Shown piece by piece: positions 46,443-58,150 of a DNA stretch of 64,000 nucleotides. Source of the DNA: Pseudomonadota bacterium (GTDB lineage Bacteria > Myxococcota_A > UBA796 > UBA9615); the NCBI GenBank assembly GCA_024229515.1, contig JAAESI010000095.1, positions 32,955-96,954 of the forward strand. The letters run 5' to 3'. The translations under genes were made by a program, and so were the position numbers. The notes beneath the pieces are model-generated. The model did not search any database, had not been told where the DNA came from, and worked only from the letters and a program-made list of their open reading frames with translations. Numbering within the stretch: position 1 is the stretch's first letter; the number at the start of each line of letters is the position of its first letter.

Positions 46443-47738
46443 TTGGCCAAGCAGCAACAGAACGCCGCCGGCGCCAAGGACGTCCTGAGCCTCGACGAGG
46501 ATCTGGACAGCCTGTTCGCCGAGGCGCTGGCCGCCAGCGAAGAGCGCGGAAAGAAGAAGAAGAAGTCCAAGTCCACGCCGACCGCGATGGACGAGGACGG
46601 CTACTTCGATCTCGATGACGCGGACCAGTCGATCCACATCATGGTGGACGACGACAGCAACGTTCCCACCCTGGCGTCCGAAGACGAGGACAGCGACGAG
46701 CCCAACCATGGGCCTGAGTTCTCGCTGGACGACCTCGACTTCCTGAAGAGCCTCGAGACCCCCTCGGACAAGCCGGCCAAGAAGAAGTCGAGGGTGAAGA
46801 ACACCATCGACGACCTCGACGCAGAGTTCCGCGCGGCGTTGGCCGAAGACGACGGCAGCGACGACGACGACGACCTCCAGGCGGAGATGGAGAAGCTGCT
46901 CGCCCAGAGCTTCGCCGGCACCGTCAGCGACGACGACCCGGATCTGGGCTTCCCCGAGATCGACGACGAGGACGACGACGAAGAGATCCTCGCGATGGGC
47001 GACGACTCGTCCGCGGCGCCGACGTCCCGCGACGACACCGAGCGCTACCGCAACCAGATCGCCGAGCTCAGCCGCCTCCTGTCGACCCGCGACCTGGAGC
47101 TGCGCACCGTCGAGGATCGGGTGGAGACGCTCGAGAGCCAGATGGTCGCCGCGGCGCGCCAATCGGCCAACATCGGCCGCGAGTTCGAGTCCTTCCGCAA
47201 GCGCTCCGAGCGCGAACGCGGCGACCTCGAGAAGTTCGCGGGGGAGAAGGTGATCAAGGAGTTCCTCGGGGTCTTCGACAACCTCGAACGGGCCCTCGAA
47301 CACGCCGGTGAGCAGCGGGACAGCCCCCTGGGCAAGGGCGTGGACATGATCCTCGGGCAGTTCCGCGGCGCCCTGAAGCGATGCGGCGTCGAGCCCGTCG
47401 ACAGCGCCGCGGGGGTCGAGTTCGATCCGACCTTCCACGAGGCGGTCGGGCAGGAGCACCACGCCACGATCCCCGCCGGCGGCATCCTCTCGGAGATGCA
47501 GGCCGGGTTCGTGCTAAACGGCCGGTTGGTCCGTGCGGCGATGGTCACGGTGAGTCAGGGCCCCAAGGAGGCTCCCCCACCGAAGCCGGCCAAGAAGGCG
47601 GCGACCAAGAAGAAGGCGACCACCAAGGCCAAGGCCAAGGCGCCCGCCGACAAGAAGAAGACCACCAAGAAGAAGACCACCAAGAAGAAGACCCCCCCCC
47701 AAGGCCTCGACGACCGAAGAGTAATCAGGAGCAGCTGA
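46443..47738 (+). CDS. grpE: GrpE nucleotide exchange factor with acidic and Lys-rich extensions
   Basis: A 431-residue protein, more than twice usual GrpE length. It starts at TTG 46443 after a strong GGAGGGG site. Residues 1-200 are acidic and low complexity. The GrpE core occupies about 200-375 (coiled coil, then EFESFRKRSERERGDLEKFA, VIKEFLGVFDNLERALEHA, EPVDSAAGVEFDPTFHEAVG and GFVLNGRLVRAAMVTVS). The C-terminus is KKKTT repeats. GrpE drives ADP/ATP exchange on DnaK, encoded immediately next. A run of nine Cs (47692-47700) precedes the final residues; one C fewer would end the protein in KASTTEE with a stop at 47724. Confidence 0.93.
   Translation: MAKQQQNAAGAKDVLSLDEDLDSLFAEALAASEERGKKKKKSKSTPTAMDEDGYFDLDDADQSIHIMVDDDSNVPTLASEDEDSDEPNHGPEFSLDDLDFLKSLETPSDKPAKKKSRVKNTIDDLDAEFRAALAEDDGSDDDDDLQAEMEKLLAQSFAGTVSDDDPDLGFPEIDDEDDDEEILAMGDDSSAAPTSRDDTERYRNQIAELSRLLSTRDLELRTVEDRVETLESQMVAAARQSANIGREFESFRKRSERERGDLEKFAGEKVIKEFLGVFDNLERALEHAGEQRDSPLGKGVDMILGQFRGALKRCGVEPVDSAAGVEFDPTFHEAVGQEHHATIPAGGILSEMQAGFVLNGRLVRAAMVTVSQGPKEAPPPKPAKKAATKKKATTKAKAKAPADKKKTTKKKTTKKKTPPQGLDDRRVIRSS
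47652..47693 (+). repeat. 15-bp tandem repeat encoding KKKTT
   Basis: AAGAAGAAGACCACC is repeated two and four-fifths times in the 3' end of grpE, just before a C9 tract (47692-47700). It encodes the basic tail KKKTTKKKTTKKKT. Both repeat and homopolymer are slippage-prone. Confidence 0.85.
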
Positions 47739-49634
47739 ATGCCCGGCAAGATCATTGGCATCGACCTCGGCACGACCAATTCGTGCGTGGCCATCGTCGA
47801 GAGCGGCGACCCCGTCGTCATCCCCAACAGTGAGGGGTCCAGGACGACACCTTCGGTCGTCGCCTTCACCGAAGAGGGAGACCGGCTCGTCGGTCAGATC
47901 GCCAAGCGGCAGGCCGTCACCAATCCGGACAACACGCTGTACGCGATCAAGCGCCTCATCGGCCGCCGCCACGACGAGCCGGAGGTCCAGCGGGCCGCGG
48001 AGACTTCACCCTTCCAGATCATCGAGTCCGAGAACGGCGACGCCTGGGTCGGCGTCGGCGGCAAGGAGATGAGCCCGCCGCAGGTCAGCGCCATCGTGCT
48101 GGAGCAGATCAAGAAGACGGCCGAGGACTACCTCGGTGAGACGGTCGACCGCGCGATCATCACGGTCCCCGCCTACTTCAACGACAGCCAGCGGCAGGCC
48201 ACCAAGGACGCCGGCAAGATCGCGGGCCTCGAGGTCCTCCGGATCATCAACGAGCCGACCGCGGCGGCGCTCGCCTACGGCGTCGACACCAACGCCGAAG
48301 GCCGCATCGCGGTGTTCGACCTCGGCGGCGGCACCTTCGATATCTCGATCCTCGAGTTGCACGACGGCGTGTTCGAGGTGAAGTCCACCTCCGGCGATAC
48401 ATTCCTGGGCGGCGAGGACTTCGATCAGCACCTCATGGGCTACTGCCTGAACGCCTTCCAGGAGGAGACGGGCATCAATCTGCGTGAGGACACGATGGCC
48501 CTGCAGCGCCTCAAAGAGGCAGCGGAGAAGGCCAAGCACGAGCTGTCCAGCGCGTTGGAGACGATGCTCAACCTGCCGTTCATCACCGTGGACGAGCAGG
48601 GACCCCGCCACCTCAAGGTGGAACTCAGCCGGGCCCAGTTCGAAAGCATGGTCGGCGAGTTGCTGGAGCGGGTGAAGACGCCCTGCCAGAAGGCCCTGGA
48701 CGACGCCGGGCTCAGCCCCTCGGACGTGGACGACGTGCTGCTCGTGGGCGGCATGACGCGCATGCCCAAGGTGCGCGAGATGGTGCAGGAGTTCTTCGGG
48801 AAGCCGCCGAACACCTCGGTCAACCCGGACGAGGTCGTCGCCACCGGCGCGGCCGTGCAGGGCTCGGTCCTGGCGGGCGACACCAAGGACGTGCTCCTGT
48901 TGGACGTCACCCCGCTGAGCCTCGGCATCGAGACCGCTGGCGGCGTCTTCCAGGTGATGATCCCGCGCAACACGACGATCCCCACCAAGCGGGGCGAGAT
49001 CTTCACCACCGCGCAGGACAACCAGCCGATGGTCAACGTCCACGTCGCCCAGGGCGAACGTGAGATGGTGGACGACAACAAGTCGTTGGCCCGCTTCGAG
49101 CTGACCGGCCTGCCGCCGGCGCCGCGAGGCATGCCCCAGATCGAGGTCACCTTCGAGCTGGACGCCAACGGCATCCTGAACGTCGCCGCCAAGGACCTCG
49201 GCACCGGACGCAAGCAGGCGGTCCGGGTCGTGTCCAACTCGGGCCTCGGCGAGGACGACATCAAGCGCATGGTCCGCGAGGCCGAGCAGCACCGGGAGGA
49301 CGACACCGTCCGCAAGGAGGTTGCCGAAGCCCGCAACGAGTTGGACGGCCTGCTGTACACCACCGAGCGCGCGCTCGACGAGTACGGCGACGCCATCCCG
49401 TTCGAGGAGCTGATGGCGATTCGCGAAGCCATCACGAAGGCTCAGGGCTCGATCAAGGCGGGCATCCTCGAGGGAATCCGCCGGGCCCACGAAGAGCTCT
49501 CGACGGCCGCCCAGGCGATCGCCGAAGCGCTGTACGCGGGCGCGATGGAAGACGCCGACGAGATGGCCGACCAGATGCTCGGAGAGGGCCTCGAGGACGA
49601 AGAAGAGCCCCCGGACGACGCCGCCAACGGCTAG
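47739..49634 (+). CDS. dnaK: Chaperone DnaK (Hsp70)
   Basis: A 631-residue Hsp70 of standard length. All actin-like motifs are intact: [63 protein letters not shown] and [14 protein letters not shown]. The substrate-binding domain is recognisable by [19 protein letters not shown]. The tail is acidic ([15 protein letters not shown]). The GrpE stop TGA directly abuts this ATG, and a J-domain gene follows after 29 bp, giving the classical grpE-dnaK-dnaJ order. No CIRCE-type operator is visible upstream. Confidence 0.97.
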   Translation: MPGKIIGIDLGTTNSCVAIVESGDPVVIPNSEGSRTTPSVVAFTEEGDRLVGQIAKRQAVTNPDNTLYAIKRLIGRRHDEPEVQRAAETSPFQIIESENGDAWVGVGGKEMSPPQVSAIVLEQIKKTAEDYLGETVDRAIITVPAYFNDSQRQATKDAGKIAGLEVLRIINEPTAAALAYGVDTNAEGRIAVFDLGGGTFDISILELHDGVFEVKSTSGDTFLGGEDFDQHLMGYCLNAFQEETGINLREDTMALQRLKEAAEKAKHELSSALETMLNLPFITVDEQGPRHLKVELSRAQFESMVGELLERVKTPCQKALDDAGLSPSDVDDVLLVGGMTRMPKVREMVQEFFGKPPNTSVNPDEVVATGAAVQGSVLAGDTKDVLLLDVTPLSLGIETAGGVFQVMIPRNTTIPTKRGEIFTTAQDNQPMVNVHVAQGEREMVDDNKSLARFELTGLPPAPRGMPQIEVTFELDANGILNVAAKDLGTGRKQAVRVVSNSGLGEDDIKRMVREAEQHREDDTVRKEVAEARNELDGLLYTTERALDEYGDAIPFEELMAIREAITKAQGSIKAGILEGIRRAHEELSTAAQAIAEALYAGAMEDADEMADQMLGEGLEDEEEPPDDAANG

Positions 49635-49663
49635 CGCCTCGCTGGGCGCTATAGTCCCCGAGC

Positions 49664-50590
49664 GTGGCACCCGATCTGTACGAGCTCCTCGGAGTCCCCC
49701 GCTCCGCGTCCAACGATGACCTGAAGAAGGCGTACCGGGCGCAAGCGCGGCGGTACCACCCCGATCTCAACCCCGACGATCCCCAGGCCGCGCAGCGGTT
49801 CAAGGAGGTCAACTGGGCCTATGAGGTGCTGTCGGACCAGGTCCGACGGGCGCAGTACGACCGGTTCGGCCGGGTCTTCACCGACGGCCGATCGCAGGGC
49901 CCCTTCGGCGTGCAGGAGGACTTCGACCTCGGCGACATCGTCGGCGGCATGTTCCGCGACATGTTCGGGGGACGGCGCAAGCGCAAGCGCAAGCAGGACC
50001 TCAAGTACACCGTCACCGTGACGCTCGAGGAGTCGGCCCGCGGCACGGAGAAGGAGGTCAGCTTCGATCGCAAGACCGAAGCCGGCACGAAGTCCGAGCG
50101 GCTCCGGGTCAAGGTCCCCCCGGGGGTCGACACCGGCACCAAGCTCAAGGTCCGGGGCAAGGGCCAGGGCGAGACCGGCGATCTGTACGTCGTCGTGAAC
50201 GTCGCCGACCACGTGTACTTCCGCCGCCGCAGCCAGGACATCTTCTGCGACGTGCCGGTCACATTCGCGCAGGCCCTGCTGGGCGCCGAACTCGAGGTCC
50301 CGACCGTGCTCGGGCCGGTGATCGTGCGCCTCCCCCCGAACACCCAGCCCGGCTCGGTGATCACCTTGAAGGGCAAGGGGCTCCCCCGGCTCAAGCGAGG
50401 CAACAAGCGCGAGGGCGACCAGTTCTGCAAGATCGTGCTCGACATGCCGCAGGGGCTGGACGCCGCAGTCCAGTCCCAGTTGCTGGAGTTGGACCGCGCG
50501 TTGAGCGAAGCTCAGTCTCCGATCCGCGAGGCCTACGAGCGGATCCTGGACGCAGCCCGGTCCGACCCTTCTGGAGGCGAGAGCCTGTGA
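49664..50590 (+). CDS. DnaJ/CbpA-like J-domain co-chaperone without zinc finger
   Basis: A 308-residue protein from GTG 49664. The J domain (1-70) has the catalytic HPD in [14 protein letters not shown] Gly/Phe-poor linker with [15 protein letters not shown] follows, then the two C-terminal peptide-binding domains ([35 protein letters not shown]). The four CxxCxGxG repeats of full DnaJ are absent, so it is a type II, CbpA-like J protein. As the only J gene in the grpE-dnaK cluster, it may be the main partner of this DnaK. Its stop overlaps the next start (GTGA). Confidence 0.92.
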   Translation: MAPDLYELLGVPRSASNDDLKKAYRAQARRYHPDLNPDDPQAAQRFKEVNWAYEVLSDQVRRAQYDRFGRVFTDGRSQGPFGVQEDFDLGDIVGGMFRDMFGGRRKRKRKQDLKYTVTVTLEESARGTEKEVSFDRKTEAGTKSERLRVKVPPGVDTGTKLKVRGKGQGETGDLYVVVNVADHVYFRRRSQDIFCDVPVTFAQALLGAELEVPTVLGPVIVRLPPNTQPGSVITLKGKGLPRLKRGNKREGDQFCKIVLDMPQGLDAAVQSQLLELDRALSEAQSPIREAYERILDAARSDPSGGESL

Positions 50591-52659
50591 GACAACCCGT
50601 CGCGATCGCGATGCTGCTGCTGATGACGCTGGTGCTCCTGGGCGCCGGCCCGCCCAACCGCAAGGCCCGCCTCGAAGACCGCGCCTGGCAGGGGGTCGAG
50701 GCCGCGAGCAACTCGGGCGCCGCCCAACGCGCGCTCGACCGCGCCGAGGAGTACCTCGCCGAGCACCCCGACGGCCCCCACTTCCTGGAGGTCAAAAAGA
50801 TCGCCGGCGAGTCGGCCATGGAGCTGGAGCTGTGGACGGCCTGCCGCCGCCACCTTGACGGCTACCTGTCGGCGGGCGGCCGGGTCGGACTGGAGGACGT
50901 CGCGTTCCGCGTCGCCACCTGCCTCGCCCGCGAGGGGCGGACCGAGGATGCCCTCCCCGCGCTCCGCAACGTGGCCGTGCACGACGCCGACGAGCAAAGG
51001 GCCGCCAGCGCCGGCCGGGAGTTGGTCGCGCTGCACCTGTTCGCGGGCGAGTGGCCCAAGGCGCTGGAGGCCCAGGGCCTGCTCCTGGACCGCGGCCTGT
51101 ACGAGCGGGATCGCGACTTCGAGGACAGCCAGCGAGCCGCCCAGGAGCTCGGGGCGGGGACCCTGGAGGTGCTGGAGGGCGATGCCGGCCCCAACGTGGC
51201 CGGGCTCGTCGCGATCCTTCGGATGGATGCCGCGGGGGAGCTGATCGAGTCGGACGAAACCGAAGACGCGCGACGCCGGTTCGCCGACCTGTACCACGCT
51301 CACCCGCTGATCGATCTGGTCCCCGGCGCCGCGGCCTGGGCCGCCGAACCGGAGGACACCGACGCGATGGTGATCGGCGTGCTGCTGCCCCTGTCGGGCA
51401 AGTACCGCGCCCCCGGTGAGATCACGATGCGAGGCATCGAGTTGGCCATCGAGCGCGCCCGCGCCGAGGACGGCCTCAACCTCCCCGATCTGCGCCTCGT
51501 CCCCATCGACACCACCGGCGATCCGGAAGTCACGGTGGAGGCGCTGCGCCGGCTCGCGGACGTCGAGAAGGCGATCGGCGTCATCGGTCCGATCATCTCG
51601 ACCGAGGCGGAGGCGGTCGCCGCGGCGGCGGACGACATCGGCCTCCCCGTGCTGATGATGACCCACAACCACGGGCTCGCGGGGACCTCCCGCAACGCGT
51701 TCAACACCCTGATCTCCACGGACGAGCAGGTGGACGCCGTCGTCGACCACGCGGTCGGCCGGCTGGGCCTCAGCAGCTTCGCCATCGCCTACCCCAACCG
51801 CGAGACGGGGGGCCGGATGGCGGCCCGCTTCTGGGACCAGACCGAGGCCGCCGGCGGATCGATCGCGGCGGTCGAGTCGTTCCCCGCGGGGTCCACCGAC
51901 TTCCGGGAGACGGCCCGCCGCATCCTCGGCCGCGAGTACCTCAAGAAGCCGCCCGCGGAGGCCGACATGCAGCTGGCCTGGCTGGGCGATCGGGACCGTC
52001 CGCAGCTGTCCGAGCCCCAGGTCGAACTCGAGCCCGGGATCGACTTCCAGGCGGTGTTCGTGCCGGACAACTACAAGACCGGCGCCATGCTCGCGCCGGG
52101 CTTCCTGTACGAGCAGATCAACATGGGCGGCGCCCTCAGCGACAAGCGCGGCCTGCCCGTGCAGCTCATCGGCGCGGCGGCGTTCAACCACCCCGACCTC
52201 ATCGACCGGGGCGGCAAGTACACCGAGGGCACGCTGCTGGTGGACGGCTTCTTCGCCGACAGCCTGGAGCCGGCGGTCCAGGAGTTCGTGCTCCTGTACA
52301 AGGGTCGCCATGGCGCCAAGCCGTCGGCCCTGGAGGCGGTCGCCTACGACACCACCTGGTTCGTCGCCGAGCTCATCGCCGGCGGCGCCACCACCCGACG
52401 CGAGCTCCGCTCCCGGCTGTCGCTGTCCGCCCCCCAACGCAGCGTGGTCGGCGCCCGCGGCTTCGGCCCCGACGGCGAGATGCGACACGAGATGCTGGTC
52501 CTGCAGGTCAAGAAGGGCCGCTTCGTTCAGCTCCACCCCGAGCCTCCGGCGGAGCCGATCTACATCGAGATGCTCGAAGACGGCACCCTGGTGCGATTCA
52601 AGAAGGGCGTCGACGGCCGCATTCCGGTCGACATCAACGGCGACCCGATCGAGGAATAA
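50587..52659 (+). CDS. Exported periplasmic-binding/LpoA-like protein
   Basis: A 690-residue exported protein. The signal peptide [20 protein letters not shown] is followed by a TPR-like helical region (35-250). A type I periplasmic-binding fold covers about 255-650, with [40 protein letters not shown] and [19 protein letters not shown] plus this fold is the design of LpoA, the outer-membrane activator of penicillin-binding protein PBP1A, but an amino-acid or branched-chain ligand receptor is also possible. No lipobox is seen. It is translationally coupled to the J-domain gene. Confidence 0.75.
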   Translation: MRQPVAIAMLLLMTLVLLGAGPPNRKARLEDRAWQGVEAASNSGAAQRALDRAEEYLAEHPDGPHFLEVKKIAGESAMELELWTACRRHLDGYLSAGGRVGLEDVAFRVATCLAREGRTEDALPALRNVAVHDADEQRAASAGRELVALHLFAGEWPKALEAQGLLLDRGLYERDRDFEDSQRAAQELGAGTLEVLEGDAGPNVAGLVAILRMDAAGELIESDETEDARRRFADLYHAHPLIDLVPGAAAWAAEPEDTDAMVIGVLLPLSGKYRAPGEITMRGIELAIERARAEDGLNLPDLRLVPIDTTGDPEVTVEALRRLADVEKAIGVIGPIISTEAEAVAAAADDIGLPVLMMTHNHGLAGTSRNAFNTLISTDEQVDAVVDHAVGRLGLSSFAIAYPNRETGGRMAARFWDQTEAAGGSIAAVESFPAGSTDFRETARRILGREYLKKPPAEADMQLAWLGDRDRPQLSEPQVELEPGIDFQAVFVPDNYKTGAMLAPGFLYEQINMGGALSDKRGLPVQLIGAAAFNHPDLIDRGGKYTEGTLLVDGFFADSLEPAVQEFVLLYKGRHGAKPSALEAVAYDTTWFVAELIAGGATTRRELRSRLSLSAPQRSVVGARGFGPDGEMRHEMLVLQVKKGRFVQLHPEPPAEPIYIEMLEDGTLVRFKKGVDGRIPVDINGDPIEE

Positions 52660-52669
52660 CGAACCCCGG

Positions 52670-53518
52670 ATGGACCCCGGCGAACACGCCTCCATCGCCC
52701 GCTGGGCGGCCTCCCTCCCTTCCGAGGGGATCGGCGACGACGTCGCCTGGGTGGGGGTCTCCGGAAACTTGGCGGTATCCGTCGACACGATGGTGGAGGA
52801 GGTGCACTTCCGCCGCGCCTGGACCAGCGCCCGCACCATCGGGCACCGCGCGGTGATGGCGGCGCTTTCCGACCTCGCCGCGGCTCGCGCCCGCCCCCTC
52901 GGCCTGCTCGCCGCCGTCTCCGTCCCCGCCTTCGATCGCTGGGCCGACGGCCTCATGGCCGGCGTGGGGGACGCGGCCCGCGAAGTCGGCACGGTCGTGC
53001 TCGGCGGCGACACCACCGCCTCGCCGGGCCCCGCCGTCATCTCCATCACCGTGCTCGGCTCCGCCACGGACGCCGGCCCCCTGCTCCGCTCCGGCGCGCA
53101 GGTCGGCGACGGCGTCTACGTCAGCGGCCCCCTGGGGGCGTCCGCGTGGGCCACCGAGATGCTCCTGCTGGGGGAGGACGTCGCCTGGCCGGCGCCCCGA
53201 GCGCGGCTGGATCTGGTCGATGCGCTGGGCCCCGCGACCGCCGGGATCGACATCAGCGACGGCCTGCTCGCGGACGCCGCCCACGTCGCCCGAGCCTCGG
53301 GCATCGACCTCGTGCTGGATCGCGACGCGGTGGCGGTCCCCGGCGTGCCTGAACGGTGCACCCTCAGCGGCGGCGAAGACTGGGAACTGCTGGCCGCCAG
53401 CCCGGTGCCCATCGAAGGCATGACCCGCATCGGCGAAGTGAAAGCGGGCGACGGCGTCGTGCGGTTCGTCGACGGCTCCCCGCTGCCGGACGCGCTCGGC
53501 TGGGACCACGGATGCTGA
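52670..53518 (+). CDS. thiL: Thiamine-monophosphate kinase
   Basis: A 282-residue PurM/SelD-fold enzyme that phosphorylates thiamine monophosphate to thiamine diphosphate with ATP. Key motifs: GIGDDVAWV (metal and ATP), VSVDTMVEEVHFRR, AVMAALSDLAAARARPLG, VLGGDTTASPG, GIDISDGLLADAAHVA and LSGGEDWELL. It is slightly shorter than average because the N-terminus is compact. Its last codons overlap the start of the next gene by 7 bp. Confidence 0.93.
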   Translation: MDPGEHASIARWAASLPSEGIGDDVAWVGVSGNLAVSVDTMVEEVHFRRAWTSARTIGHRAVMAALSDLAAARARPLGLLAAVSVPAFDRWADGLMAGVGDAAREVGTVVLGGDTTASPGPAVISITVLGSATDAGPLLRSGAQVGDGVYVSGPLGASAWATEMLLLGEDVAWPAPRARLDLVDALGPATAGIDISDGLLADAAHVARASGIDLVLDRDAVAVPGVPERCTLSGGEDWELLAASPVPIEGMTRIGEVKAGDGVVRFVDGSPLPDALGWDHGC

Positions 53519-54810
53519 CCGTCGTCCTCCCCTACCTCGGCCTGATGGTGGTGCTGCTGGCCTGCTCAGCGTTCTTCTCGGGCTCGGAGTCGGCCCTCTT
53601 CTCGCTGGATCGCTACGAGCTGGAGAAGCTGGAGGAGGACGACGACTCCCCCGCCTCGGACGCGGTGCGCACGCTGCTGGCGCAGCCGCGGCGCCTGCTC
53701 GCGACCATCCTGCTGGGCAACGAGCTGGTGAACATCACCCTGTCCACCGTGGGCCTCGCGGCGGTGCTCGCCGTCGCCGAGGCGCGCAACATCGCCCAGG
53801 TCCCGTGGTGGATCAACGTGCTCCTGGTGACCCCCATCCTGCTGCTGTTCGGGGAGATCGCGCCCAAGGCGCTGGCGGTGCGGCTGGGCATCACGTGGGC
53901 CCGCGCCGTCGCCGTGCCGATGAAGCTGTTCGGCGCCCTCGTGGCCCCGTTCCGCTGGGTCGTGCACACGCTGGCGGAGCTCATCCTCCGGGGGGTCGGC
54001 ATCGATCAGGACGACCCGCTCCCCGACGCGCTTCAGGAGGCCCAGTTCAAGGCGCTGGTGCGGCTCGGAGAACGTGAAGGGGTGATCGAACCGGACGAGG
54101 CGGAGCTCATCCACCGCGTCTTCGATCTGAACGACACCCCCGTCAGCAAGATCATGACGGCCCGGTCCGAGGTGACGGCGATCCCCCGCGGCGCTCCCCT
54201 GGACGAGCTGCTGGAGCCGATCCAGGGCTCCCGCTTCAGCCGCGTGCCGGTCTACGCCGGGGACCCCGATCACATCCGCGGCATCCTCCTGACCAAGGAG
54301 CTGCTTCCCTACCTGTACGGTGGGCAGACCTTCGAGGTCGCCACCCTCGACGAGCTCATCCAGCCCGCCTACTTCGTCCCCCCGGGCAAGCCGTGCGACG
54401 AGCTTCTGGCCGAGTTCCAGGCCGAGCAGGGGCACATGGCGGTGGTGCTCGACGAGACCGGCGGCCTGCTCGGCATCGTCACCCTGCAGGACATCCTCGA
54501 GCAGCTCTTCGTGACCCAGGTGGAGGAGATCGAGCAGCGCCCCGACCAGCCCCGCCCCGACCGCATCGCCGAGGGGCTCTACCGCGTCCCCGCGAAGCTG
54601 GAAGTCGCGGACTGGAACCGCACGATGGAGCCGGCGCTGCCCGAAGGCGACTCCTACAACACCGTCGCCGGCTACATCTTTCACCTCTTCGGGCGCCTCC
54701 CGAAGAAGGGCGAGACGGTGCGCGACGACGGCTGGACGTTCCGCGTCAGCGGCCTCGAGGGCACCCGCCTGACCTGGATCACCGCGCGCCGCCGGGAGCA
54801 CAAACCGTGA
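53512..54810 (+). CDS. CNNM/CorC-type membrane protein with CBS pair, first copy
   Basis: A 432-residue membrane protein. The CNNM (DUF21) domain covers 1-190 with FFSGSESALFSLDRYELEKL and TILLGNELVNITLSTVGLAA. A CBS pair follows at about 205-335 (VFDLNDTPVSKIMTARSEV, MAVVLDETGGLLGIVTLQDI). The C-terminal CorC_HlyC domain (about 350-430) contains DSYNTVAGYIFHLFGRLPKK. The family includes magnesium/cobalt efflux proteins. The following gene is a paralogue beginning in the overlap GTGA, so they may act as a heterodimer. Confidence 0.9.
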   Translation: MLTVVLPYLGLMVVLLACSAFFSGSESALFSLDRYELEKLEEDDDSPASDAVRTLLAQPRRLLATILLGNELVNITLSTVGLAAVLAVAEARNIAQVPWWINVLLVTPILLLFGEIAPKALAVRLGITWARAVAVPMKLFGALVAPFRWVVHTLAELILRGVGIDQDDPLPDALQEAQFKALVRLGEREGVIEPDEAELIHRVFDLNDTPVSKIMTARSEVTAIPRGAPLDELLEPIQGSRFSRVPVYAGDPDHIRGILLTKELLPYLYGGQTFEVATLDELIQPAYFVPPGKPCDELLAEFQAEQGHMAVVLDETGGLLGIVTLQDILEQLFVTQVEEIEQRPDQPRPDRIAEGLYRVPAKLEVADWNRTMEPALPEGDSYNTVAGYIFHLFGRLPKKGETVRDDGWTFRVSGLEGTRLTWITARRREHKP

Positions 54811-56072
54811 CCCTGGAGTTGGCCATCCCGATCGTGCTCCTGCTGATCCTCCTGGAGGGGTTCTTCAGCGGCAGCGAGATCGCGTTGGTGAGCACCGACA
54901 AGCTCGACGTCCGCGCCCGACGCGACAAGGCGGGGCGCTCGGTGCGCATGCTCGCCAAGTTCCTCGACGAGCCCGAGCCGATCCTCACGACGACCCTGAT
55001 CGGCACCAACGCCTGCACTGTCTCCAACGCCACGGTGCTGGGGTTGGCGCTTGTCCAGGTGCTCGGCCCCGAGGCCCCCCCGAGCGCGTCGCAGGTGCTG
55101 ACCGTGGCGGTGCTGTCGCCGATGATCCTGCTGTTCGGCGAGCTCGTCCCGAAGTCCGTGGCCCGCCGCTACGCCCGCACCCTCGCGCCGATCGTCATCC
55201 ACCCGCTGACGTGGCTGTCGTACCTGCTGCTGCCGCTGGTGGCGCTGGTGCGCGGCCTCACCCACGGCTTCCTGCGCCTGCTCGGCGCCAACAGCTCGGC
55301 CTCCATCGTCTCGCGCGACGAGCTCCGGCTGATCCTCGACAAGGGGGAGGGCGAAGAGATCGACCAGGAGGAGCGGAAGATCATCTCCCGCATCTTCGAC
55401 TTCCCCGAGGTCACCGCGAAGGAGGTGATGGTCCCGCTGATCGACGTCAAGGGGGTCGAGGAAGAGGCGACGCTGGACGACGCCGCCAAGCTCTTCAGCA
55501 CCAGCGGGCACACGCGGCTGCCGATCTTCCACGAGCGGGTGGACGACATCGTCGGCGTGCTCCACGCCATGGACGTGCTGTGCGCCGAGGATCGGGAGCG
55601 GTTCGTCGCCGAGCTGAAGCGGCCGGTGACCTACGTGCCCCCGACGCAGAAGGTCGAGTCCCTGATGGAGGAGCTGCAGCGCAACCGCCACGGCATCGCG
55701 ATCGTGGTCGACGAGTACGGCGGCGCCGAAGGCATGATCACCGTCGAGGACATCCTCGAAGAGATCGTCGGAGAAATCGAAGACGAATTCGACGATCCAG
55801 CGCAGGACATCCGGAAGCGCGGCGAGCGCGAATACCTCGTTTCGGCCCGCACGGAGGTCGATCGACTCAACGAAGAACTCGACGTCCGGATCCCCGAGGG
55901 CGACTACGAAACGCTAGCGGGGTTCCTATTGGAACGATTCGGCCGCATCCCCGTGCGGGGCGATTCGGCCGAAACCGAGTCGGCTCTGTTCCGAGTGGTC
56001 TCGGCCAGCGACCGGGTCATCGAAGAGATCCAGGTGCTCCTGAAGGAGTTGGACAGCCCCCCGGCCGATTGA
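54807..56072 (+). CDS. CNNM/CorC-type membrane protein with CBS pair, second copy
   Basis: A 421-residue paralogue of the preceding gene. The DUF21 domain has LEGFFSGSEIALVSTDKLDV and LIGTNACTVSNATVLGLALV. The CBS pair includes FDFPEVTAKEVMVPLIDVKG and IAIVVDEYGGAEGMITVEDI. The CorC_HlyC domain contains GDYETLAGFLLERFGRIP. Its acidic C-terminal half differs from copy one, suggesting functional division. Transport of divalent cations is inferred from the family; substrate unknown. Confidence 0.9.
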   Translation: MTLELAIPIVLLLILLEGFFSGSEIALVSTDKLDVRARRDKAGRSVRMLAKFLDEPEPILTTTLIGTNACTVSNATVLGLALVQVLGPEAPPSASQVLTVAVLSPMILLFGELVPKSVARRYARTLAPIVIHPLTWLSYLLLPLVALVRGLTHGFLRLLGANSSASIVSRDELRLILDKGEGEEIDQEERKIISRIFDFPEVTAKEVMVPLIDVKGVEEEATLDDAAKLFSTSGHTRLPIFHERVDDIVGVLHAMDVLCAEDRERFVAELKRPVTYVPPTQKVESLMEELQRNRHGIAIVVDEYGGAEGMITVEDILEEIVGEIEDEFDDPAQDIRKRGEREYLVSARTEVDRLNEELDVRIPEGDYETLAGFLLERFGRIPVRGDSAETESALFRVVSASDRVIEEIQVLLKELDSPPAD

Positions 56073-56151
56073 CAGGGACGGATCCGAGCCGGGATACTTG
56101 GGGTCGCATCGGATACGCCAGGACGCCCGACGCACCCCGAAAGCGAGACAC

Positions 56152-58149
<1,998 letters not shown>

Positions 58150-58150
58150 C

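Noticed and set aside
50533..53067. 844-codon minus-strand frame opposite the periplasmic-binding protein and thiL
   Set aside because: Both plus-strand genes are complete with family motifs.
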